DNA from: Caulobacteraceae bacterium PMMR1
Lineage (GTDB): Bacteria; Pseudomonadota; Alphaproteobacteria; Caulobacterales; Caulobacteraceae
DNA length: 64,000 nucleotides
Direction of reading: 5' to 3'
Assembly (NCBI GenBank): GCA_000733915.1
Contig: JPOM01000001.1
Span: 1,426,001-1,490,000, forward strand
The position numbers and the translations under genes are program-made. The notes under the pieces are model-generated. The model was not told where the DNA came from and did no database searches. It saw nothing but the letters and a program-made list of their open reading frames with translations. Positions 48,852 to 58,267 of the stretch are shown in pieces (within the stretch, counting starts at the first letter, position 1; every line of letters begins with the position of its first letter).

Positions 48852-49250
48852 ATGAGCAGCAACCACGCGATCCGCGCGGCCCTGGCCTTCTTCCTGGTGA
48901 CCTTCTCGACCGCCTTCCTGATGACGGTGGGCATCCGTCTCACCGGGTGGTTCACCACGCTTCCGCAGATCTCGCCCAAGGGGGCGCGGGACCTCGGGGT
49001 GACCATCATGATCGCGGTGACGATCCTGGCGGTCGGGGCGACGATCCGCCGGATGGACGCGGGGGAGCTGCGCAGCGCCTTGCTCGGGGCGGCGGCGGTG
49101 CTGCTGTCGATCTCGCTGTCGAGCGCGGCGATCAACCACGACTGGGGCGTCAGCTCCACCATCACCACGGTGACTGGTCTGCTGCTCCTGGCCGGGGGCA
49201 TGCTGGTGGCCCTGACCCTGCGTTCGGCGACCCCGCCGCATAACGAATAG
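48852..49250 (+). CDS. Small four-helix membrane protein of unknown function between nuoC and nuoD
   Basis: Unrecognised 132-residue protein. Hydrophobic segments lie at about 8-30 ([20 protein letters not shown]), 45-62 ([17 protein letters not shown]), 74-92 ([19 protein letters not shown]) and 100-122 ([17 protein letters not shown]). No catalytic motif is visible. ATG at 48852 gives the first helix directly. An upstream in-frame start would add 19 polar residues. It is on the nuo strand, 20 bases before nuoD, so it is likely co-expressed with complex I. Confidence 0.7.
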   Translation: MSSNHAIRAALAFFLVTFSTAFLMTVGIRLTGWFTTLPQISPKGARDLGVTIMIAVTILAVGATIRRMDAGELRSALLGAAAVLLSISLSSAAINHDWGVSSTITTVTGLLLLAGGMLVALTLRSATPPHNE

Positions 49251-49270
49251 AGAGCCTGAGCACCCGCCTG

Positions 49271-50494
49271 ATGCCCGACGCGTCCGATCAAGGCCTCGCC
49301 ACCCTCGCGCCGCCCACAAGCGACGATCGCAAGTTCACGATCAACTTCGGCCCCCAGCACCCCGCCGCCCACGGCGTGCTGCGCCTGGTGCTCGAGCTCG
49401 ACGGCGAGGTTGTCGAGCGCGTCGATCCGCACATCGGCCTGCTCCACCGGGGCACCGAGAAGCTGATGGAGGCGCGCACCTATCTGCAGAGCGTCCCCTA
49501 CTTCGACCGCCTCGACTATGTGGCGCCGATGAACCAGGAGCACGCCTACTGCCTGGCCATCGAGAAGCTGGTCGGGGCGGACGTGCCGCCCCGCGCGCAG
49601 CTGATCCGCGTGCTCTTCAGCGAGATCGGCCGCATCCTGAGCCACCTGCTGAACGTCACCACCCAGGCCATGGACGTCGGCGCCCTCACCCCGCCGCTGT
49701 GGGGCTTCGAGGAGCGCGAGAAGCTGATGATCTTCAACGAGCGCGCGTCGGGCGCTCGCCTGCATTCCAACTACTTCCGGCCCGGCGGCGTGCACCAGGA
49801 CCTGACGCCGGCCCTGATCGACGACATCGAAGCCTGGTGCCACAGCTTCCCCAAGGTGCTGGACGATATCGACGGCCTCATCACCCCGAACCGCATCTTC
49901 AAGCAGCGCAACGTCGACATCGGCGTGGCGTCCAAGGAGGAAGCCTTTGCGCGAGGCTTCACCGGGGTGATGCTGCGGGGCTCGGGCGTGGCGTGGGACC
50001 TGCGCAAGGCCCAGCCCTACGAGTGCTACGCCGACCTGGAGTTCGATGTCCCGGTCGGCAAGAACGGCGACTGCTACGACCGCTATCTCGTCCGCATGGA
50101 GGAGATGCGTCAGTCGGTACGGATCATGCTCCAGTGCCTGGAGCGCCTGCGCAGGACGGACGGCCCCGTCCTGACCGACGACGGCAAGGTCGCGCCGCCG
50201 CGGCGAGCCCAGATGAAGGCCTCGATGGAGGCGCTCATCCACCACTTCAAGCTCTACACCGAGGGCTTCCACGTGCCTGCCGGCGAGGTCTACGCCTGCA
50301 TCGAGGCGCCCAAGGGCGAGTTCGGCGTCTATCTGGTCTCCGACGGCACCAACAAGCCGTGGCGCTGCAAGATTCGGGCGCCCGGCTTCCCGCACCTGCA
50401 GGCGATGGACTGGTTGAACCGGGGCCACATGCTGGCCGACGTCTCCGCCATACTAGGCTCGCTCGACATTGTCTTCGGCGAAATCGACCGCTAA
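49271..50494 (+). CDS. nuoD: NADH-quinone oxidoreductase subunit D
   Basis: 49-kDa-type subunit that forms the quinone pocket with NuoB. The 407-residue protein has [78 protein letters not shown] and the C-terminal [32 protein letters not shown] ending. Length is normal. The gene that normally follows, nuoE, is instead 5 kb upstream on the opposite strand. Confidence 0.97.
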   Translation: MPDASDQGLATLAPPTSDDRKFTINFGPQHPAAHGVLRLVLELDGEVVERVDPHIGLLHRGTEKLMEARTYLQSVPYFDRLDYVAPMNQEHAYCLAIEKLVGADVPPRAQLIRVLFSEIGRILSHLLNVTTQAMDVGALTPPLWGFEEREKLMIFNERASGARLHSNYFRPGGVHQDLTPALIDDIEAWCHSFPKVLDDIDGLITPNRIFKQRNVDIGVASKEEAFARGFTGVMLRGSGVAWDLRKAQPYECYADLEFDVPVGKNGDCYDRYLVRMEEMRQSVRIMLQCLERLRRTDGPVLTDDGKVAPPRRAQMKASMEALIHHFKLYTEGFHVPAGEVYACIEAPKGEFGVYLVSDGTNKPWRCKIRAPGFPHLQAMDWLNRGHMLADVSAILGSLDIVFGEIDR

Positions 50495-50648
50495 GGTCCT
50501 TCGAAGCCGCGCCGCAGACGGCGGGAAGGGCCGGCGAGGGTCCGGGCGGGTCGGCTCCCGACCGAGGGCTGCTAATCTGTGTCCGCAGAGCGCTTTACAG
50601 AACAAAGCTGAAAGGCTAGAGCAGAGTCATCATCAGTAGGGGTTCCTC

Positions 50649-51608
50649 ATGTCGATTCGCAGCCTGCTCGCATCCGCAGCCTTCGTGGCCTTTGCGGCCG
50701 CGGCCCCAGCTCCCAGCGTCGCCGCAGCGCAACCCGCGCCGGCGGCCGGCGCGGCCACGGCCCCCGCGGACCTGAAGCTCTTCCCCGACAGCAAGATGGA
50801 GGTCGGCGACCGTTTCAGTGTCGAGGTCGTGGGCAAGGGCCCTGACATTGTGCTGATCCCCGGCCTCGCCTCCACCCGCGAGACCTGGCGGCGTACGGCC
50901 GAGCGCCTGCGGGGCCGTTATCGCCTGCACCTGATCCAGGTGGCGGGCTTTGGCGGGGAGTCTGCGCGGGCAAATGCGTCCGGACCCGTGCTCGCCCCCA
51001 CCGCGGAGGCCATCGACGCCTACATCGTCGAGCAAAAGCTTAACAAGCCGCTCGTGATCGGCCATTCGCTGGGCGGGACCACCGCGCTCTATCTGGTCGA
51101 AAAGCATCCTGACCACATCGGGCGCATCCTGGTCGTGGACGCCCTGCCCTTCTTGCCGGTGCTGGTGGCCGGGCCGAGCGCAACTGTAGAGCAGATCAAG
51201 CCGATGGCGGAGGCCATGCGCACTCAGATGGCGAAGCTGTCGCCGGAGGCGAGAGCCAGCGCCAACCGCCAGACGGTCACCGGCATGGTGACGGCCCCGG
51301 CGGACGTGGACCGCGTCGCCGGATGGGGCGCGAAGAGCGACGGAGCGGTCGTGGCCCAGGCCATGGCCGACGACATGACCCTCGACCTGCGGCCCGACCT
51401 CGGCAAGATCATCACGCCGGTGACCTTGATCTATCCCTTCGACGCCAAGATGGGCGTGCCCCTCGAGCGCTGGGACGGGATCTACCAAAGCCAGTACGCG
51501 CCCCTGAAGGGCGCCAAGCTCGTCCGTATCGACGACAGCCGACACTTCGTCATGTTCGATCAGCCGGCCAAGTTCGACGCGGCGGTCGACGCCTGGCTGA
51601 AGGGCTAG
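50649..51608 (+). CDS. Secreted alpha/beta hydrolase
   Basis: A 319-residue protein with an N-terminal signal peptide (about 1-27, hydrophobic core LLASAAFVAFAAAAPAPSVA, cleavage near AAA-Q). The hydrolase core has VLIPGLASTRETWRRTAERL, the nucleophile elbow VIGHSLGGTTALYLV (S140), an acid in YPFDAKMG and the histidine in DDSRHFVMFDQP. The usual triad is intact. It probably acts in the periplasm on esters or a lactone. The real substrate is unknown. It follows nuoD after about 150 bp, where I see no strong terminator. Confidence 0.88.
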   Translation: MSIRSLLASAAFVAFAAAAPAPSVAAAQPAPAAGAATAPADLKLFPDSKMEVGDRFSVEVVGKGPDIVLIPGLASTRETWRRTAERLRGRYRLHLIQVAGFGGESARANASGPVLAPTAEAIDAYIVEQKLNKPLVIGHSLGGTTALYLVEKHPDHIGRILVVDALPFLPVLVAGPSATVEQIKPMAEAMRTQMAKLSPEARASANRQTVTGMVTAPADVDRVAGWGAKSDGAVVAQAMADDMTLDLRPDLGKIITPVTLIYPFDAKMGVPLERWDGIYQSQYAPLKGAKLVRIDDSRHFVMFDQPAKFDAAVDAWLKG

Positions 51609-51626
51609 GCCGGCCCTTCTCGCACC

Positions 51627-52484
51627 TTACACCCCGAGCGCCTGCGCCACCGCGACCAGCTTCTCCGCCTGGGCCAGGTGCAGGCGCTCGGCCATCCGCC
51701 CCTCGACACGGATCGCGCCCTTGCCGGCGTTCTCAGGCTGGGCGAAGGCGGCGATGACCGCGCGGGCGAAGGCGACCTCCTCCGCCGCCGGGGTGAAGAC
51801 GCGGTTGCAGGTCTCGATCTGATTAGGATGGATCAGGGTCTTGCCGTCAAAGCCAAAATCCAGGCCCTGGCGGCAGATGCGCTCGAACCCCTCCGCATCG
51901 TCGATCCCGTTGTAAACCCCGTCAAGGATGACGAGCCCGTGCGCGCGCGCCGCGGCCACGCTCAGGCCCAGCGCGCCCAGGAACGGCTCCCGCCCCGGCG
52001 TCTGGCGCGCGCCCATTTCTTTGGCGAGATCGTTTGTGCCCATGACGAAGGCGGAAAGGCGCGAGGTGCGGGCCGCCGCCGCGATCCCCTCCAGGTGGAA
52101 CAAGCAGCGGCAGGTCTCGATCATGACCCAAAGGCGCGTGCGCTCCGGAGCGCGGCCGAGGCGGCCGTCATAGCGGGCGACGTCGCCTGCGTCGTTCACC
52201 TTCGGGACGAGGACTGCGTCCGCCCCCGCCTCTAAGACGGCGGCGAGGTCCGCCTCGCCCCACGGCGTCTCCAGCCCGTTCACGCGCACGATCACCTCGC
52301 GCCGGCCAAAGCCGCCGCTCCGCACCGCCTCCGCCGCCTGGGCGCGGGCGGTCTCCTTCGCCTCGGGGGCGACGGCGTCCTCCAGGTCCAGGATGATCGC
52401 GTCGCAGTCGAGCCCGCGCGCCTTCTCGATGGCCTTGGGGTTGGAGGCGGGCATGTAGAGCACGCTGCGGCGGGGGCGGATCAT
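51627..52484 (-). CDS. CitE-like lyase (HpcH/HpaI aldolase family)
   Basis: A 285-residue CoA-ester lyase-like enzyme. RPRRSVLYMPASNPKAIEKA, CDAIILDLEDAVAPEAKETA (metal-site Glu/Asp), EVIVRVNGLETPWGEADLAA and VMIETCRCLFHLEGIAA are family blocks, with FGFDGKTLIHPNQIETCNRV near the C-terminus. Members cleave malyl-CoA, beta-methylmalyl-CoA or citramalyl-CoA. The exact substrate is not determined. It is convergent with the secreted hydrolase and 14 bases after thpR. Confidence 0.92.
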   Translation of the reverse strand: MIRPRRSVLYMPASNPKAIEKARGLDCDAIILDLEDAVAPEAKETARAQAAEAVRSGGFGRREVIVRVNGLETPWGEADLAAVLEAGADAVLVPKVNDAGDVARYDGRLGRAPERTRLWVMIETCRCLFHLEGIAAAARTSRLSAFVMGTNDLAKEMGARQTPGREPFLGALGLSVAAARAHGLVILDGVYNGIDDAEGFERICRQGLDFGFDGKTLIHPNQIETCNRVFTPAAEEVAFARAVIAAFAQPENAGKGAIRVEGRMAERLHLAQAEKLVAVAQALGV

Positions 52485-52498
52485 CGGGGCTCCTCGGG

Positions 52499-53035
52499 TC
52501 AGGCCAGGGGGTAGCTGCGCTCCAGCTCATACGCGGAGCCGTCCCGGCCCAGCCAGCTGGAGTAGAGATCGAAGCGCTCCACGCGCCAGGGCGCGCAGCG
52601 GTAGAGGTTGTTGGCGGCCACCCAGGCCGCGACCTTGTCCGGGCTCGCGTCGCGGAGGTAGGCCAGCGTAAGGTGCGGACGATAGGCGCGGGTCTCCGGC
52701 TTCAGGCCCGCGCGGCGGGCGGCGGCCTCCAGGCGACCCGCCAGGTGGCGAAGCGGCGCGCTCTCCTCCACCCCGGCCCAGACGGTGCGCACCTGATGGC
52801 CCTCTCCAAAGGCGCCGACGCCGCTCAGCGCGAGGTCGAACGCCGGCGCCGAGACCTGCGCCAGGGCCGAATTGAGATCGCGGGCCAGCGGCGGGTTCAG
52901 CTCGCCGAAGAAGCGGAGGGTGACATGCAGGTTGGCAAGCGGGCTCCAGCGCGCCCCGGGCACGCCCCGCTGCAGCGCCCTCAGGCCCTCGGCCACATCC
53001 TGGGGCGGCGCGATCGCGGCGAAGAGGCGCAGCAT
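52499..53035 (-). CDS. thpR: RNA 2',3'-cyclic phosphodiesterase (2H family)
   Basis: Opens 2',3'-cyclic phosphates on RNA. The 178-residue protein has both catalytic HxTx motifs, HVTLRFFG (His 37) and HLTLAYLR (His 121), about 84 residues apart as expected. Start ATG at 53035 gives LRLFAAIAPPQDVAEGLRAL, the family N-terminus. A longer frame upstream has no family character. It is divergent from rfbB (82 bp). Confidence 0.94.
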   Translation of the reverse strand: MLRLFAAIAPPQDVAEGLRALQRGVPGARWSPLANLHVTLRFFGELNPPLARDLNSALAQVSAPAFDLALSGVGAFGEGHQVRTVWAGVEESAPLRHLAGRLEAAARRAGLKPETRAYRPHLTLAYLRDASPDKVAAWVAANNLYRCAPWRVERFDLYSSWLGRDGSAYELERSYPLA

Positions 53036-53116
53036 CCCGTCTGAGTGGCGAGCCCGCGGCGGTTCGTCAACGCCGCCGGGGTTCCGCGCCCCGGGCGGCG
53101 CGGCTAAGACGCCAGC

Positions 53117-54169
53117 ATGAGATATGTCGTGACCGGAGGAGCGGGGTTTATCGGGTCGGCGGTCTGCCGCGCGGCGATCGCGGCGGGCGCTTCGGTGCTG
53201 AACCTCGACAAGCTGACCTATGCGGCGTCCCTGGAATCCCTGGCCGAGGTCGAGGGCTGCCCCCGCTACGCCTTCCGGCAAGCCGACATCTGCGACGCGG
53301 CCGCGGTCAAGGCGGCGCTCGCCGACGTCCAGCCGGATGCGATCTTGAACCTCGCCGCAGAGACCCACGTCGACCGCTCCATCGACGGCCCCTCCGCCTT
53401 CGTGCAGACCAACATGGTCGGCACGGCGACCCTGCTTGAGGGCGCCCTCGCCTACTGGCGCAGCCTTTCGCCCGAGCGGCAGGGGCGGTTCCGCTTCGTT
53501 CAGGTCTCCACCGACGAGGTCTATGGCAGCCTGGGGGCGGAGGGCCGCTTCGATGAGAACAGCCGCTATCAGCCGAACTCGCCCTATGCGGCCAGCAAGG
53601 CGGGCGGCGACCACCTCGCCCGGGCGTTCGCGCACACCTACGGCCTGCCGGTCGTGGTCTCCAACTGCTCCAACAATTACGGCCCGTTCCAATTCCCGGA
53701 GAAGCTGATCCCGCTCGTCATCCTGAACGCCGTCGAGGGGCGGCCCCTACCGGTCTACGGCGACGGCGGGCAGGTGCGGGACTGGCTGCACGTGGAGGAT
53801 CACGCCGCGGCCCTGCTTCGCCTGGCCGCCCGCGGCCGCCCGGGCGAGACCTATTGCATCGGCGCGCGGGCAGAGCGGCGCAACCTCGACGTGGTTCAAG
53901 CGATCTGCGCGGCTCTGGACGCGCTCAGGCCTTCGGGCGCGCCTCACGCCCGGCTGATCGCCCACGTGCAGGACCGGGCGGGTCATGATCGTCGCTACGC
54001 CATCGACCCCGGCAAGATCGAGTCCGAGCTGGGGTGGCGCCCTCGCATCGCCTTCGAAGCCGGGCTGCGCGAGACCGTGGCGTGGTACCTCGACCACCGC
54101 GCCTGGTGGGAGCCCCTGCGCGCCCGCTACGACCGCAGCCGACTGGGGCTGGCGGGGGCCGCGGCGTGA
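53117..54169 (+). CDS. rfbB: dTDP-glucose 4,6-dehydratase
   Basis: Second enzyme of dTDP-L-rhamnose synthesis. The 350-residue protein has the NAD-binding Rossmann start [40 protein letters not shown], the catalytic TDEVYGSLG with Y-x3-K in [17 protein letters not shown], and [20 protein letters not shown]. It begins a run with rfbA and rfbC that share overlapping or near starts. Length normal. Confidence 0.97.
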   Translation: MRYVVTGGAGFIGSAVCRAAIAAGASVLNLDKLTYAASLESLAEVEGCPRYAFRQADICDAAAVKAALADVQPDAILNLAAETHVDRSIDGPSAFVQTNMVGTATLLEGALAYWRSLSPERQGRFRFVQVSTDEVYGSLGAEGRFDENSRYQPNSPYAASKAGGDHLARAFAHTYGLPVVVSNCSNNYGPFQFPEKLIPLVILNAVEGRPLPVYGDGGQVRDWLHVEDHAAALLRLAARGRPGETYCIGARAERRNLDVVQAICAALDALRPSGAPHARLIAHVQDRAGHDRRYAIDPGKIESELGWRPRIAFEAGLRETVAWYLDHRAWWEPLRARYDRSRLGLAGAAA

Positions 54170-55053
54170 AAGGCATCATCCTGGCGGGCGGATCGGGCAC
54201 GCGCCTGCATCCCGTGACCCGCGCGGTCTGCAAGCAGCTCCTGCCCATCTACGACAAGCCGATGATCTATTATCCGCTCAGCACCCTGATGCTGGCGGGG
54301 GTGCGCGAGATGCTGATCATCACCACGCCCGGCGATCTCGCGCTGTTTCAGCGGCTGCTCGGCGACGGCGCGCCCTGGGGCGTCAGCCTCGCCTATGCGG
54401 TCCAGGACCGGCCCCGCGGACTGGCGGACGCCTACCGCCTGGGCGCCGACTTTGTGGCGGGCCAGCCCAGCGTGCTGATCCTGGGCGACAACCTGTTCTT
54501 CGGCGCAGGCCTGGGCGAGCTGCTGGGCCAGGCCGCCGCCCGCCCGGAAGGCGCTCAGGTCTTCGCCTATCGCGTGCGCGATCCAGACCGCTACGGCGTG
54601 GTGGAGTTCGACGCCGACGGCCGCGCGGTGTCGCTGGAGGAGAAACCGAGCGCGCCCCGCTCCGACTGGGCGGTCACGGGTCTTTATTTCTACGACGCCG
54701 ACGTGGTGGACATCGCAGCGGACCTTAAGCCCTCCGCCCGCGGCGAACTGGAGATCACCGACGTGAACCGCGCCTATCTGGAGCGGGGGCGGCTTCGGGT
54801 GAACCGGCTCGGGCGCGGCTATGCCTGGCTCGATACCGGGACGCACGAGTCGCTGCTGGAGGCGGCGGAGTTCATCAAGGCCATAGAGCACCGCCAGGGG
54901 GTGAAGATCGCCTGCCCGGAGGAGGTCGCCCTGTCCCGCGGCTGGATCAGCGCCGACCAGGCGTTCGCGCTCGGCGAGGCGATGCGCGGGACCGACTACG
55001 GCCGCTATCTGATGGAGATCGCCCGCGAACACGCCCCCGGCGGGCAGGGCTGA
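54166..55053 (+). CDS. rfbA: Glucose-1-phosphate thymidylyltransferase
   Basis: First enzyme of dTDP-rhamnose synthesis, making dTDP-glucose. The 295-residue protein has [50 protein letters not shown] and the [14 protein letters not shown] block. GTG at 54166 overlaps the rfbB stop (GTGA) and gives the family start. Four bases separate it from rfbC. Confidence 0.97.
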   Translation: MKGIILAGGSGTRLHPVTRAVCKQLLPIYDKPMIYYPLSTLMLAGVREMLIITTPGDLALFQRLLGDGAPWGVSLAYAVQDRPRGLADAYRLGADFVAGQPSVLILGDNLFFGAGLGELLGQAAARPEGAQVFAYRVRDPDRYGVVEFDADGRAVSLEEKPSAPRSDWAVTGLYFYDADVVDIAADLKPSARGELEITDVNRAYLERGRLRVNRLGRGYAWLDTGTHESLLEAAEFIKAIEHRQGVKIACPEEVALSRGWISADQAFALGEAMRGTDYGRYLMEIAREHAPGGQG

Positions 55054-55057
55054 GCCG

Positions 55058-55609
55058 ATGCGGATCGAGGCGACCGCGCTGCCCGGAGTGATGCGCCTCA
55101 CCCCCGTCCGCTTCGGCGACGCCCGGGGCTGGTTCAGCGAGACCTTCCGGCGCGACGCCTTGGCCGAGGCCGGGTGCGTCGCGGACTTCGTGCAGGACAA
55201 CCAGGCCTACAGCCGTCGCGCCGGCGTCGTGCGCGGCCTGCACTTCCAGGCGCCGCCCGCCGCCCAGGCCAAGCTGATCCGGGTTCTGAGGGGCGCGATC
55301 TTAGACGCCGTCGTCGACATCCGGCCGGCCTCGCCGACCTTTGGACAGTCCGCCGCCTTCGAGCTGACGGCGGAAGGCGGCGAGCAGCTGCTCGTGCCCG
55401 AGGGTTTCGCCCACGGCTATTGCACCCTGAGCCAGGACACCGAGGTCTTCTACAAGGTGAGCGCGCCCTATGCGCCCGACCGCGAGGGGGGGCTGCTCTG
55501 GTGCGATCCGGCGCTGAACATTCCCTGGCCGGTGAGCGCGGCGGACGCGATCGTGTCTGAGCGCGACCGCCTGTGGCCGCAATGGCCGTGGTTCCGCTCG
55601 CCGTTCTGA
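55058..55609 (+). CDS. rfbC: dTDP-4-dehydrorhamnose 3,5-epimerase
   Basis: Third enzyme of the pathway, a cupin. The 183-residue protein has TPVRFGDARGWFSETFRRDA, the catalytic-His block VVRGLHFQAPPAAQAKLIRV, EGFAHGYCTLSQDTEVFYKV and YAPDREGGLLWCDPALNIPW. rfbD (the final reductase) does not follow. The next gene is on the opposite strand. Confidence 0.97.
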   Translation: MRIEATALPGVMRLTPVRFGDARGWFSETFRRDALAEAGCVADFVQDNQAYSRRAGVVRGLHFQAPPAAQAKLIRVLRGAILDAVVDIRPASPTFGQSAAFELTAEGGEQLLVPEGFAHGYCTLSQDTEVFYKVSAPYAPDREGGLLWCDPALNIPWPVSAADAIVSERDRLWPQWPWFRSPF

Positions 55610-55616
55610 GCGGACC

Positions 55617-56821
55617 TCACTCCGCCGCGACCAAGGCGGCTTGGCTCCGAACCAGATCGAACACGCGCCGGCGAGCCGCCACGTTGTCGCCCCGGTGCGC
55701 GATCCTGGCGAGCTCGTCCAGCTCCGCCTCGCTCAGCACCGGCGCCCGACCGCGGGGGACGACGCGCATGATGGCCGGGTCTGCGCTGGGGCAGACCGCC
55801 TCGTCCGCATCGACCAGCTCTTCGGTCAGCTTTTCGCCGGGGCGCAGTCCCGTGATCTCGATCCGGATGTCGCGGCCGGGCTTCAGGCCGTTCAGCTCGA
55901 TCATCTGCCGCGCCAGGTCCATGATCCTGACCGGCTTGCCCATCTCCAGCACGAAGACGTCCGCGCTCGCCTGCCCGCTGGCGGCGCCCAGGGCCGCGGC
56001 TCGCAGCACGAGCTGCACCGCCTCGGCGATGGTCATGAAGAAGCGCTCCACGTCCGGATGGGTCACCGTGACCGGCCCGCCGCGCGCGATCTGGTCCTGG
56101 AACAGCGGCACCACCGACCCGGTGGAGCCCAGCACGTTGCCGAAGCGCACGATGGCGAAGTGCGTCCCACCCCCGCCGTTGGTGAAGCCGCGGACATAGT
56201 TTTCCGCCAAGCGCTTGGTGGCGCCCATCAGGTTCGAGGGGCTGACCGCCTTGTCGGTGGAGATCAGCACCATGTGCCGCACGGCCCGCCGACGGGCGGC
56301 AAGGGCGACGTTACGGGTGCCCAGCACGTTGGTGAGCACGCCCTCGCAGGCGTGGTTCTCCACCATGGGGATGTGTTTCAGCGCCGCGGCGTGGAAGATC
56401 AGGTCCGGCCGCTCGCGCACCAAGGCGGCGTCGACCGTGCCCTCGTCGCGGATATCGCAGAGCACCGCCGAGCGCGACAGCGTCGGAAAGCGGTAGACGA
56501 TCTCGTTGTCGATGCGGAACAGGCCGAATTCCGAGTTGTCCAGCAAGGAAAGATGGGCGCAGCCCAGCGCGGCCAACTGGCGCGACAGCTCCGACCCGAT
56601 GCTGCCCCCGCCCCTGTCACCAGCACGCGACGCCCGGCGACCAGCTCCCGCACAGGCTTGGGGTCGAACCCGACCTGAGGCCGGAAAAGCAGGTCCGCGA
56701 TGGAGGCCGGCGGCTCCGTCCGGCCGTCAAGACGCGCGGCGACCTGGGCCAGGCTGGCCGATGCGCGAGCCAGGGCGCGGGCGAGCGGGTTTCGAAAGCC
56801 CCGGGGCACGACGCCGCTCAC
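55617..56821 (-). pseudogene. CapD-like nucleoside-diphosphate-sugar 4,6-dehydratase, interrupted by a single-base deletion
   Basis: A soluble relative of CapD/WbpM/PseB, NAD-dependent dehydratases of UDP-GlcNAc used in surface polysaccharide. From GTG 56821 the frame reads to FDPKPVRELVAGRRVLVTGA and is then lost. The next frame holds AALGCAHLSLLDNSEFGLFR, IFHAAALKHIPMVENHACEG, ISTDKAVSPSNLMGATKRLA (catalytic SxDK and MxxxK), RFGNVLGSTGSVVPLFQ and GLRPGEKLTEELVDADE. Restoring one G in the run at 56605-56609 gives TGAGGSIGSELSRQL and a 401-residue protein. It lacks the four membrane helices of full WbpM-type enzymes. GTG overlaps the esterase stop. Confidence 0.87.
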
Positions 56822-57396
56822 CGCGAGGCGCTCCGAAGCAGGGGCGCGAGCACGGCCGCGAGCCGATCGGCGATAAGGCGCACGCCCGCCGCGTTCGGAT
56901 GCAGCCGGTCGGCCTGCAGCAAGGCTGGACGCCCTGCGACACCTTGAAGCAGGCGGGGCGCGAGCGGCACGCTGAGCCTGAGCGCCAGGTCCAGGAACAC
57001 CGCCTCGAAGGCGTGCGCGTAGGACCGAGGGACGCCGAACGGAACGCTGCTGGACGCCAGGAGGGCGCGGGTCCGGCGGGCGCGAAGCTCGCTCAGGATC
57101 GCAGCCAGGTTCCGCTCCACGGCCGCCGGCGCGATCCCCTGCAGGAGATCGTTGGCCCCGAGCGCCACGACGCAGATGCTGCTGTCAGACCCCACGTCGG
57201 CCCTCACGCGCCTCGCCCCCGCCGCTGTCGTGTCGCCGGACACGCCAGCATTGCGGACGACAGCCGCAATTCCCCGAGTGTGTAGCGCAATTCGCAACTG
57301 CGCGGGAAGCGCCTCCGACGCCGCAAGGCCGTAGCCCGCGACGAGGGAGTCGCCAAGCAGGGTGGCGACGGGCGCTTTCCCGACTTGGACAGGCAT
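56818..57396 (-). CDS. SGNH/GDSL esterase (TesA-like)
   Basis: A 192-residue SGNH hydrolase with all four blocks: LLGDSLVAGYGL (nucleophile Ser), NAGVSGDTTAAG (Gly), VALGANDLLQGI (Asn) and the C-terminal DRLHPNAAGV (Asp and His). Probable lysophospholipase or thioesterase in the TesA style. No signal peptide is obvious on this start, unlike periplasmic TesA. Most hydrophobic signal sequences would need a longer N-terminus. The stop overlaps the capD-like start (GTGA). Confidence 0.93.
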   Translation of the reverse strand: MPVQVGKAPVATLLGDSLVAGYGLAASEALPAQLRIALHTRGIAAVVRNAGVSGDTTAAGARRVRADVGSDSSICVVALGANDLLQGIAPAAVERNLAAILSELRARRTRALLASSSVPFGVPRSYAHAFEAVFLDLALRLSVPLAPRLLQGVAGRPALLQADRLHPNAAGVRLIADRLAAVLAPLLRSASR

Positions 57397-57512
57397 GGCG
57401 TTCGGTTGAAGTCCTCGTGAACGGGCCGTCGTTCCCCCGCCCTTGCGCGGAACCCTGGCTCGGCCGATATTTCCCCTGCGTCCAAACGGGCGCGGATGAG
57501 GAAACCTTCGCC

Positions 57513-58259
57513 ATGAGCGACTTCAACCGAGGCTTCATACGCCCTGTCGCGGGGACCGCCGACATGGCGGTCGACGCGGGCCTGCGCGCGTTCATGCTCG
57601 GCGTCTACAACAAGCTGGCGCTCGGCCTGGTGCTGTCCGGGGTGCTGGCCTACCTCACGTCGCACCAGCCGTTCGTGAGTTCGCTTTACGTACTCACCCC
57701 CGACGGGCGCCTGGCCGGCTTCACGGGCCTGGGCCTGGCCGTGCGGTTCGCGCCGCTGATCGCGATCCTGATCGGCCTGTTCGCCATGCGCAGCCCCACG
57801 GCGCGCAGCTCCGGCCTGTTCTATTGGCTGATCGTGTCCCTGATCGGGGCCGGATCGGGCCTGTGGTTCCTGCTCTACACGAGCGAGTCGATCGCCGAGG
57901 CCTTCTTCGTGACGGCGGGCGCGTTCGCCGGGTTGAGCCTCTTCGGCTACACGACCAAGCGCGACCTGACGGGCGTCGGCTCGTTCCTGATCATGGGCCT
58001 TTGGGGCATCATCCTGGCGGGCCTGGCGAACATATTCCTGCACTCGCCGGGGATCAATTTCGTCGTCAGCGTGCTGGGCGTGTTCATCTTCGCCGGCCTG
58101 ATCGCCTTCGATACCCAGCGCCTGAAGCTGTCGTACTACGACCTCGGCGGGAACACCGAGGCCATGGGCGTCCTGACCAACTACGGCGCGCTGAACCTCT
58201 ACCTGAACTTCGTGAACCTGTTCCAGCTGCTGCTGTCGCTCTTCGGCAACCGGCGCTGA
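57513..58259 (+). CDS. Bax-inhibitor-1/YccA-family membrane protein
   Basis: A 248-residue, seven-helix inner-membrane protein. LRAFMLGVYNKLALGLVLSG, FAPLIAILIGLFAMRSPTAR, AFFVTAGAFAGLSLFGYTTK and the C-terminal FAGLIAFDTQRLKLSYYDL with the paired Asp residues are UPF0005/TMBIM hallmarks. The family acts in membrane stress and perhaps calcium or proton leak. In bacteria YccA binds FtsH. ATG at 57513 was chosen over upstream in-frame codons that are not hydrophobic. A hairpin terminator follows. Confidence 0.93.
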   Translation: MSDFNRGFIRPVAGTADMAVDAGLRAFMLGVYNKLALGLVLSGVLAYLTSHQPFVSSLYVLTPDGRLAGFTGLGLAVRFAPLIAILIGLFAMRSPTARSSGLFYWLIVSLIGAGSGLWFLLYTSESIAEAFFVTAGAFAGLSLFGYTTKRDLTGVGSFLIMGLWGIILAGLANIFLHSPGINFVVSVLGVFIFAGLIAFDTQRLKLSYYDLGGNTEAMGVLTNYGALNLYLNFVNLFQLLLSLFGNRR

Positions 58260-58267
58260 TCCTGGGT

